The position numbers were made by a program, and so were the translations under genes. DNA of 5,308 nucleotides from an uncultured Saprospiraceae bacterium (GTDB taxonomy: Bacteria; Bacteroidota; Bacteroidia; Chitinophagales; Saprospiraceae). The stretch covers positions 1 to 5,308 of the forward strand of contig CALCMV010000342.1 in assembly GCA_937967535.1 (NCBI GenBank), read 5' to 3'. The notes beneath the pieces are model-generated. The model worked only from the letters and a program-made list of their open reading frames with translations, made no database searches and was not told the origin of the DNA. Below are positions 1 through 4,558 of this stretch, piece by piece; within the stretch, counting starts at the first letter, position 1, and each line of letters starts with the position of its first letter.

Positions 1-1
1 A

Positions 2-310
2 TTAAATCATTTTCAATAAATCCTCAATAGGTTCTTGAATATCAGCTTCTTCTACCAATCTATCCATCTCATCAGGGTCAAATCCTTGATAATTTTGTTC
101 TTTTTTAATTTGCTCTAAATCAATTTCCTCCTTAATAACAATGCCGTAACTGCTAATAGGCTCTTCCAATATTGACAGATTTTCCGATATAGGCTCTTCC
201 TTTGCAGAAATTGACTGCCTCAATTCATCACTGACTCGGTCAAGCACCTGCTCGTCAGCGACCAACATAATCAGTTGGATAAGGTTATATTTTTTGACTG
301 CTAAATTCAT
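2..310 (-). CDS. Small acidic protein, antitoxin-like C-terminal tail (hypothetical)
   Basis: A complete 102-residue ORF with its TAA stop at the left edge of the window. There is no signal peptide or membrane segment, so a cytosolic location is likely. Residues 1-32 look like a short amphipathic helical region. Residues 33-70 are Glu-rich and contain EEPIS twice (38-42 and 49-53), backed by a 12-bp direct repeat at 156-167 and 189-200. Residues 71-102 (EQNYQGFDPDEMDRLVEEAD, then IQEPIEDLLKMI) resemble, from memory, the tail of small antitoxin-like proteins that precede PIN- or RelE-type toxins in Bacteroidota and cyanobacteria. That match is unverified, and any partner would lie off the left edge. 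Its ATG overlaps the stop of the upstream gene as ATGA (307-310), so translational coupling is likely. An A/G-rich stretch precedes the start. The ORF looks real; the function is a weak inference. Confidence 0.7.
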   Translation of the reverse strand: MNLAVKKYNLIQLIMLVADEQVLDRVSDELRQSISAKEEPISENLSILEEPISSYGIVIKEEIDLEQIKKEQNYQGFDPDEMDRLVEEADIQEPIEDLLKMI

Positions 311-1032
311 TTTCTTTTCAAATTTAAATTCATTCCCAGTGATAATTGATGGTACTTTCCGTTCAATCTTTCTTCTTGAAAATTAGCAAGATAGCTAAAA
401 TCTGAACTGAACATATCAAAAGGAGAAAGATACAACAAACTGAAAAACTCGACCTCACGATTTTGGATTTTTATCGAATAATTCAAGCCTAAATTAATAC
501 CTGCATACACGATAAACGGATGTTCTTCAATTTCAAGTGTGATAGACGGCATCATGCTTTCATCTATAAGATTCGGTCCTCTGCCGCGTATTGATATTGA
601 CTGCGTTATGGCGGCATATTTATTGGTGGAAATATAAAAACCAATTAAGGGGCGAAGTTCACCAAACTTAGGTTTCAAGGCATAATAGGACAAGAAAGAC
701 AAATCGCTTGATGTGATTTCATGCTCTATCGAATTCTTCAATATTCCACCCGACGGGATTCTTTGTCTGTTAGAGAGCATGATTCTTTTTGCACCGAAAT
801 TTAAATTACATCGAAATTGAAAAGCCGAATAGGTCTTTAAATCGAAGTGAACATTGACGCTTGGTAAATGCGCCACATCCGGTTGAAAAAAACTGTATTC
901 AAACTGACTTTTATCTTTATGTACAAAAAAATGCGTATTATAAGAAATACCCAAACCCCAATCTATTTGAATCTGACCAGAGACTTTGACAGAAAACAGC
1001 AGAATACAGATTGTTATTATTAAATATCTCAT
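307..1032 (-). CDS. Exported protein, probable outer-membrane beta-barrel (hypothetical)
   Basis: A complete 241-residue ORF. Residues 1-19 form a signal peptide (MRYLIITICILLFSVKVSG) with likely signal peptidase I cleavage before Gln20. The mature part has no further hydrophobic helix. It shows alternating hydrophobic/polar stretches with many aromatics, such as WGLGISYN (25-32), VNVHFDLKTYSAFQFR (59-74), FIVYAGINLGLNYSI (173-187) and YHQLSLGMNLNLKRK at the end, as expected of a small beta-barrel. The size fits the 8-12-strand porin-like proteins common in Bacteroidota, but I cannot assign a family. It is the first gene of a unit with the 102-residue protein, which it overlaps by 4 bp. A TAnnTTTG-like element lies just upstream at 1046-1053. 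The start was chosen because the signal peptide begins at this Met. It could instead be a periplasmic beta-sandwich protein. Confidence 0.75.
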   Translation of the reverse strand: MRYLIITICILLFSVKVSGQIQIDWGLGISYNTHFFVHKDKSQFEYSFFQPDVAHLPSVNVHFDLKTYSAFQFRCNLNFGAKRIMLSNRQRIPSGGILKNSIEHEITSSDLSFLSYYALKPKFGELRPLIGFYISTNKYAAITQSISIRGRGPNLIDESMMPSITLEIEEHPFIVYAGINLGLNYSIKIQNREVEFFSLLYLSPFDMFSSDFSYLANFQEERLNGKYHQLSLGMNLNLKRK

Positions 1033-1045
1033 GGGCTTTTTGTAT

Positions 1046-1053
1046 CAAATTTA
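1046..1053 (-). promoter_or_regulatory. Candidate Bacteroidota -7 element for the leftward unit
   Basis: Read on the minus strand this is TAAATTTG, an exact match to the TAnnTTTG consensus of the Bacteroidota housekeeping sigma factor. It lies 13 bp upstream of the ATG at 1032, so the leader would be only a few bases long. A good TTTG -33 box at the usual 19-21 bp spacing is not visible; a TTG sits too close, at 1067-1069. In such AT-rich DNA this 8-mer could occur by chance. Confidence 0.25.
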
Positions 1054-1371
1054 ATTCATTAATCGCCAATTAACCCTCATTTATCGTTAAAAATTGACCG
1101 TTTATCATTCATCATTAGCGTTAACAAATTTTGGTACATTATTTGATTTAAAATGAACGTATTTATTTGGGTAAAAAGTTCTTTTCAAGTTAAATTATTT
1201 ACATGACTGCTTTATGGGAATGTTAAATTTGTTAAAATTTTTGTAGGAAGAACAATATTTACCTACCTTACGTGAACCTTTTGTACTAAAAAAGCGTCAC
1301 AAAAGTAAGCATTAAAAAGTTAAGCTAAATTAGAGTTCAAATATTTTTCGTTCAATTGAATGTTAAATCAA

Positions 1372-1401
1372 AATTGAACCAATTAAAATACATTAAATTC
1401 G
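1372..1401 (+). promoter_or_regulatory. Candidate promoter for the 318-aa exported protein
   Basis: TTG at 1372-1374 is followed, after 19 bp, by TAAATTCG at 1394-1401, one base off the Bacteroidota TAnnTTTG -7 consensus, with acceptable spacing. Transcription would start near 1407 and give a leader of roughly 95 nt that contains the whole CAATGAAT repeat block. The -33 part is a short match, so this is tentative. A perfect TAAATTTG further up (1224-1231) lacks a good -33 box and would give a leader of about 265 nt. Confidence 0.3.
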
Positions 1402-1409
1402 CTGACTCC

Positions 1410-1460
1410 GATTCGTCATTCAATGAATCAATGAATCAATGAATCAATGAGTCACGAATC
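1410..1460. repeat. 8-bp tandem repeat (CAATGAAT)x4 within inverted arms
   Basis: Positions 1421-1452 hold four head-to-tail copies of CAATGAAT, three exact and the last CAATGAGT. The block is flanked by GATTCGT (1410-1416) and its reverse complement ACGAATC (1454-1460). With CATT (1417-1420) pairing to AATG (1446-1449), the arms form an 11-bp stem with an AGTC bulge (1450-1453) and the repeats in the loop. TGACTC (1403-1408) is also the reverse complement of GAGTCA (1449-1454). The block ends about 50 bp before the ATG at 1504, so copy-number change would alter the leader or promoter region but not the protein. Confidence 0.85.
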
Positions 1461-1503
1461 ATTAAATAGAGTTTTCGATTTACACAAACAATAATTATCA
1501 AAT

Positions 1504-2460
1504 ATGAGAAAAGCAATGTTTTCCTTAGTTGCCATCTTTACGTTGGCTTTCATAAGTACGACTTATGCACAAGACGATTTATATTATAACCCGTCTGACG
1601 ACTACTTTCAAGAAGAAATAGCAGAAGTCGAAAAAACTACGACACAAGAAAGAAGAAATAACGCACGTACAGCAAGTTTTAATGACGGTTACTGTTACAG
1701 TTCGCGCATCCGCCGTTTTGGTAATAGCTACCGTGGCTTCAATTACTATGACCCTTGCTACACAGATGCTTTTTATTACAACCCTGCATTTGCAGGCAGA
1801 AATATCTACTTAGTAGGCGGTTCGCCATATTCTAATTACTATAATACCCGACCTTCATGGACAGTTTGGAACTCTCCATATTCCAGCTTCTATGGTTCGG
1901 CGTACAATCCATATTTCAACAGATATAGCAATCCGTATGCTTACGGTTTCAATAGCTTTGGTAATAATAATAGTAATTACGCTTACTGTCCACCGGCTTC
2001 ATATGGTAACTACGTAGCTTCTACGCCGGGTAATACCAATACAGCACCACGCGGTGTTCGTACTTCCAACTATAGCAACCCAACTGCCGATACACGCAGC
2101 GGTAGCGGACGTTCAGGAAGCAGTGGAAAAATTGCACCAACACGTAATACGACAACAACGGGTACAACGACTGCTACAAAGCGTCGCGCAACACGCAACA
2201 CTACGCCTTCTGCAACAAGCAGCACGCGCACAAAGCGTAGCAGCACACCTTCTGCAACTCGTTCCAACAAGCGTACATCATTCGGTTCGATAATTAATGG
2301 AAGCAAAAGAAGCAATAGTAGTACACGCTCAAGCAGCCGTAGCAATTCAAGCTACAAGCCAAGCACAAGTACACGCAGCAACTCAAGTTTCCGTTCAAGC
2401 GGCGGCAGTTTCAAAAGTAGCGGTACACGCTCAAGCAGCCGTAGCGGAAGAGGCAACTAA
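1504..2460 (+). CDS. Exported Tyr-rich protein with cationic Ser/Thr/Arg tail (hypothetical)
   Basis: A complete 318-residue ORF. Residues 1-22 are a signal peptide (MRKAMFSLVAIFTLAFISTT, then YA) cleaved before Gln23. Residues 24-60 are polar and partly acidic. Residues 61-172 are rich in Tyr, Asn, Ser, Pro and Gly, with YYNP at 27-30 and 91-94, YYDP at 81-84, and three Cys (64, 85, 162). Residues 173-318 are low complexity (Ser, Thr, Arg, Asn, Gly). From 197 to the end I count 25 Arg/Lys and no Asp or Glu, so the tail should be disordered and strongly positive. In-frame DNA repeats underlie it. It is a single-gene unit with a terminator 34 bp after the stop. I do not recognise a family. A surface or periplasmic protein binding an anionic polymer (LPS, polysaccharide, extracellular DNA) is inference only. 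The start is set by the signal peptide. Confidence 0.85.
   Translation: MRKAMFSLVAIFTLAFISTTYAQDDLYYNPSDDYFQEEIAEVEKTTTQERRNNARTASFNDGYCYSSRIRRFGNSYRGFNYYDPCYTDAFYYNPAFAGRNIYLVGGSPYSNYYNTRPSWTVWNSPYSSFYGSAYNPYFNRYSNPYAYGFNSFGNNNSNYAYCPPASYGNYVASTPGNTNTAPRGVRTSNYSNPTADTRSGSGRSGSSGKIAPTRNTTTTGTTTATKRRATRNTTPSATSSTRTKRSSTPSATRSNKRTSFGSIINGSKRSNSSTRSSSRSNSSYKPSTSTRSNSSFRSSGGSFKSSGTRSSSRSGRGN
2206..2258 (+). repeat. 11-bp in-frame direct repeat in the Ser/Thr tail
   Basis: CCTTCTGCAAC occurs at 2206-2216 and 2248-2258, 42 bp (14 codons) apart, encoding PSAT at residues 235-238 and 249-252. It preserves the frame, which fits growth of the tail by in-frame duplication. Confidence 0.75.
2321..2445 (+). 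repeat. 23-bp in-frame direct repeat in the Ser/Arg tail
   Basis: An exact 23-bp sequence starting GTACACGCTC and ending CCGTAGC occurs at 2321-2343 and again at 2423-2445. The copies are 102 bp (34 codons) apart, so both encode TRSSSRS (residues 274-280 and 308-314). Identity at the DNA level, including synonymous positions, points to recent duplication or gene conversion rather than selection on the peptide alone. Confidence 0.85.
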
Positions 2461-2493
2461 GAAATAATCGCCGAGAGGCATTAATAATATTTG

Positions 2494-2529
2494 AAAGGCG
2501 GAATTAATGTGAATTAATTCCGCCTTTTT
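2494..2529 (+). terminator. Intrinsic terminator of the 318-aa gene
   Basis: A perfect 15-bp stem, AAAGGCGGAATTAAT (2494-2508) with ATTAATTCCGCCTTT (2513-2527), encloses a GTGA loop and runs into TTTTT (2525-2529). The GC-rich part GGCGG/CCGCC sits at the base next to the T run, as expected for a Rho-independent terminator. It begins 34 bp after the stop at 2460. The complementary A run on the left gives only a modest T run on the other strand. Confidence 0.92.
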
Positions 2530-2825
2530 GTGTTTAAAATTTAATTGTTGTAAACACTAAGGCAATCCGAAAAAATCCTTACATGGTATAAGCTATGAAC
2601 GGGTTTTGTAAGAAAAAACAGGAAAAAAATAAGCTCGTTCTAATTTTAAACCCAATTCTATCCATGTACTTATTATTTTATTATTATATTGCTAAATATT
2701 ATTATTGTTATACCGGTTTATACTACTCCAAACATGCTCTAAGCAATAAGGCAATTGCCAAGAATAAATCAAACAATTTCATTGGAATTGCCTAAAACAA
2801 ATTCAGCAATCCAACAATCACCAAT
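2530..2825. other. AT-rich spacer with no supported gene
   Basis: This 296-bp spacer lies between a terminator and the next gene and should contain that gene's promoter, but I find no good TTTG-N19-21-TAnnTTTG match. It has long A and A/T runs (for example 2613-2630 and 2668-2710). A 66-codon reading frame at 2595-2795 is mostly Lys/Tyr/Asn/Ile, as expected from AT-rich noncoding DNA, and I do not call it a gene. A hairpin lies at 2749-2793. Confidence 0.5.
2749..2793 (+). promoter_or_regulatory. Hairpin in the leader of the porin gene
   Basis: AGGCAATT, bulged G2757, CCAA (2749-2761) pairs with TTGGAATTGCCT (2782-2793), giving a 12-bp stem with one bulge around a 20-nt AT-rich loop. The left arm contains the perfect palindrome GGCAATTGCC (2750-2759). 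No T run follows, so it is not an intrinsic terminator. It ends 32 bp before the ATG at 2826, so a role in mRNA stability or as a protein-binding site is possible but unproven. Confidence 0.4.
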
Positions 2826-4325
2826 ATGCTAAAATACTTTTTTTCGTTCTTTAACCTCATTCTACTGCTCTCGTTTTCATGTTTTGCACAGACCGATATT
2901 GATGCACTCCGATATTCGCAATGGACAAGCGGCTCTACAGCTCGCTCATTGGCGGTAGGTGGTGCCTTCGGCGCATTGGGTGGCGACCTGTCAAGTGCAA
3001 ATATTAATCCGGGAGGTTTGGGCGTATTCAGAGCTTCCGAAATCGCGTTTACACCTATTCTCAATCAAGGAAATATCTCTTCCGATTTTTCCAATAATAC
3101 GACGAGTACAGATAATAACAGATGGCGGGTTGGGGGCGTAGGAGCAGCATTTGTTACGCTCACCGACCGATATGAAAATGACTGGAAAGCCACTACTTTT
3201 GCCATTACTTATAATCAAATAGCCAATTTTGACCGACAATTTAGGTATGAAAATACGACCAATGGCTCTATCGTAGAGAGTTTTCTGGAACAAGCCGATG
3301 GATTATTTCCCGAACAACTCGGTGCTTTCTTTGAAGGGCTTGCCTTCGATGCCGACCTCATCTTTAATCCCAACGAAAATTACCTTGATCTTTATGAGTC
3401 TGATTTGTCACCCAATGATGCTGTTTTGAAGGCAGAAATCTTTGATTCACAAGGGTCTATCTATGAATTAGGTTTTTCGATGGGCGCAAATTATCGCCAC
3501 GATTTGTATGTTGGCGCAACAATCGGACTGCCCTTTTTGAATTATAGGCAAGAAACCCGATATAGCGAAGAGGATGAAAATGACCAATTCGATTTTTTTA
3601 ATCGCCTGGCTTATTCCGAAAGATTCGCGACTACGGGCATTGGTTTGAATGTTAAATTAGGGGCAATTTACAAAATCAATCGTATGTTTCGTGTAGGTTT
3701 GGCGGCGCATACGCCCACAGCATTTGGGCTAACGGATACGCAGTTTGAAACAGAAATAGATTATAATGTCACATACGATGTGAATGAAGGACCAACGCTC
3801 AATGAAGCCTTTGCCTCATCCGACCCCGTAGATTATACGCTTGCGACTCCCTGGCGATTTATAGCAAGTGGCGGCGCGATTGTACCGAATTTCGGCTTTG
3901 TATCTGCCGACGTAGAATGGGTAAATTACGGCAGCAGCAGCTATACTTTTGATGTTGACCGATTTCCATTTTATGAGGGTTTTGCCGAAATCGTAAATGA
4001 CGATATATCAGCGAATTATAAATCCGCAATCAATGCCAGATTGGGTGCTGAGTATCGCTACAAAGTCTTCCGCATCCGTGCGGGTTATGCTTTCTACGGC
4101 AATCCCTTTGATAGCAATATAGAGACGCTAAACAGCGCACAGCAAAATATTAGTTTTGGGCTTGGTGTTCGTCCTGAATCGGTATATCTTGACTTGGCAT
4201 TGGTGCAGAATATGTCGAATGAATTGTATGTACCTTATCGCACCAACAGTTCGCCGAATGTGCAGGAAGTCAATAACGGTATTAGCAATACGAGAATCGT
4301 CATAACGGGCGGATTTAAGTTTTAA
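2826..4325 (+). CDS. OmpP1/FadL-family outer-membrane transport protein
   Basis: A complete 499-residue ORF. Residues 1-21 are a signal peptide (MLKYFFSFFNLILLLSFSCFA) with cleavage before Gln22. The mature N-terminus reads DALRYSQ, GSTARSLAVGGAFGALGGD (36-54) and NINPGGLGVFRASEIAFTP (59-77). This is the hallmark start of Bacteroidota OmpP1/FadL-like proteins, where the NP(A/G)GL segment belongs to the hatch region. Later family-like stretches are GLAAHTPTAFGL (291-302), TPWRFIASGGAIVP (341-354), RAGYAFYGNPF (418-428) and ISFGLGVRPESVYLDLALVQ (442-461). The protein ends in GGFKF, with the terminal aromatic used as a BAM signal. FadL-type barrels carry hydrophobic compounds such as fatty acids or aromatics across the outer membrane; the substrate here is unknown. 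Such proteins are sometimes labelled 'hemin receptor' without evidence. It appears monocistronic: a terminator precedes it and a convergent gene follows. Confidence 0.9.
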   Translation: MLKYFFSFFNLILLLSFSCFAQTDIDALRYSQWTSGSTARSLAVGGAFGALGGDLSSANINPGGLGVFRASEIAFTPILNQGNISSDFSNNTTSTDNNRWRVGGVGAAFVTLTDRYENDWKATTFAITYNQIANFDRQFRYENTTNGSIVESFLEQADGLFPEQLGAFFEGLAFDADLIFNPNENYLDLYESDLSPNDAVLKAEIFDSQGSIYELGFSMGANYRHDLYVGATIGLPFLNYRQETRYSEEDENDQFDFFNRLAYSERFATTGIGLNVKLGAIYKINRMFRVGLAAHTPTAFGLTDTQFETEIDYNVTYDVNEGPTLNEAFASSDPVDYTLATPWRFIASGGAIVPNFGFVSADVEWVNYGSSSYTFDVDRFPFYEGFAEIVNDDISANYKSAINARLGAEYRYKVFRIRAGYAFYGNPFDSNIETLNSAQQNISFGLGVRPESVYLDLALVQNMSNELYVPYRTNSSPNVQEVNNGISNTRIVITGGFKF

Positions 4326-4326
4326 T

Positions 4327-4357
4327 CGTAGCGTAATGCCTCCGGCTTGCGCCTACG
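4327..4357. repeat. REP-like GTAG-headed imperfect hairpin
   Basis: CGTAGCGTAA (4327-4336) folds back on TTGCGCCTACG (4347-4357), and inside it GCC (4338-4340) pairs with GGC (4344-4346) around a TCC loop. In total this is 13 pairs, including one G-T, with bulges at C4352 and T4337. GTAG sits at the base on both strands, as in bacterial REP elements recognised by RAYT (REP-associated tyrosine) transposases. It starts 2 bp after the porin stop. Genome-wide repetition cannot be judged from one window. Confidence 0.5.
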
Positions 4358-4397
4358 TGATGTAGAGAAAATTCCTGAATTTTCTCTACATCACGTA
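4354..4397. repeat. Perfect 21-bp inverted repeat (44 bp)
   Basis: The left arm at 4354-4374 (TACGTGATG ... AAAATTC) is the exact reverse complement of 4377-4397 (GAATTTT ... CATCACGTA), with only CT between them. No T run follows on either strand, so it is not a standard terminator, although it could block read-through or protect the 3' ends of both convergent transcripts. It shares TACG (4354-4357) with the preceding REP-like hairpin, so the two cannot both be fully paired. GTAGGC at 4409-4414 is a further reverse complement of GCCTAC (4351-4356). Confidence 0.9.
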
Positions 4398-4471
4398 CAT
4401 TTGTGAAAGTAGGCACTTAGTAATTTTTTGAAACCAACATGTTGTCGATAAATTTGCGATATTGGTTTATC

Positions 4472-4513
4472 CCTCCGAAGGAGGCTTAAATTTGTCCCGT
4501 ATAGCTATCGGGA
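4472..4513. repeat. Two small palindromes between convergent genes
   Basis: CCTCC-GAA-GGAGG (4472-4484) is a perfect 5-bp hairpin. TCCCG (4495-4499), bulged T4500, ATAGCTAT (4501-4508), CGGGA (4509-4513) forms a second stem from the self-complementary core. Neither is followed by a T run, so a terminator call is not justified. They may be intergenic repeat relics. Confidence 0.6.
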
Positions 4514-4520
4514 GAATTTG

Positions 4521-4555
4521 AACTTAAACTTAAACTTAAACTTAAACTTAAACTT
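4521..4555. repeat. Hexamer tandem repeat (AAACTT)n
   Basis: Almost six copies of AAACTT run from 4521 to 4555 without a mismatch (the first copy lacks one A). On the minus strand this is an AAGTTT array starting 3 bp after the cyclase stop codon. Six is a multiple of three, but the array lies outside both flanking genes. It is a likely slippage site and would vary in copy number between strains. Confidence 0.9.
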
Positions 4556-4558
4556 TAT

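Larger units (their letters stand above)
1033..1503. other. AT-rich divergent intergenic region
   Basis: This 471-bp spacer separates a minus-strand unit (start at 1032) from a plus-strand gene (start at 1504), so it should carry the promoters of both. It is very AT-rich, with many short T and A runs. I find no convincing protein-coding ORF and no recognisable RNA gene. Visible content includes TAAATTTG motifs at 1046-1053 (minus) and 1224-1231 (plus), which match the Bacteroidota -7 consensus TAnnTTTG, a 5-bp inverted repeat GTAGG/CCTAC at 1243-1247 and 1262-1266, and the tandem repeat block at 1421-1452. The spacer is longer than two simple promoters need. Confidence 0.6.

Noticed and set aside
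1421..1452. CAATGAAT array as a CRISPR or plasmid iteron array
   Set aside because: There are no spacers, the unit is only 8 bp, and no cas or replication-initiator gene is nearby. It is a simple tandem repeat.
2054..2345. Overlapping ORFs on both strands inside the Ser/Thr/Arg tail (2054-2293 + and 2070-2345 -)
   Set aside because: Low-complexity coding DNA with few stops in other frames makes such shadows. Their products are Leu/Val/Arg or Gln/His repeats with no signals of their own.
2595..2795. 66-codon + strand ORF in the spacer before the porin gene
   Set aside because: Composition (Lys, Tyr, Ile, Asn) is that of AT-rich noncoding DNA, there is no convincing promoter or ribosome site, and it runs through the 2749-2793 hairpin.
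2838..2885. Lipoprotein signal (LSFSC) in the porin leader
   Set aside because: The residues before the Cys do not fit a good lipobox, and FA-QTD just after it is a better signal peptidase I site, as in other barrel proteins.
2792..3293. Antisense and alternative-frame ORFs over the start of the porin gene
   Set aside because: The + frame from 2826 has a signal peptide and clear OmpP1/FadL family motifs; the others have neither.
4424..4429. T6 run after AAGT-AGGC-ACTT as an intrinsic terminator for the porin gene
   Set aside because: The stem is only 4 bp with a low-GC base and lies several bases from the T run, so it is too weak to call.
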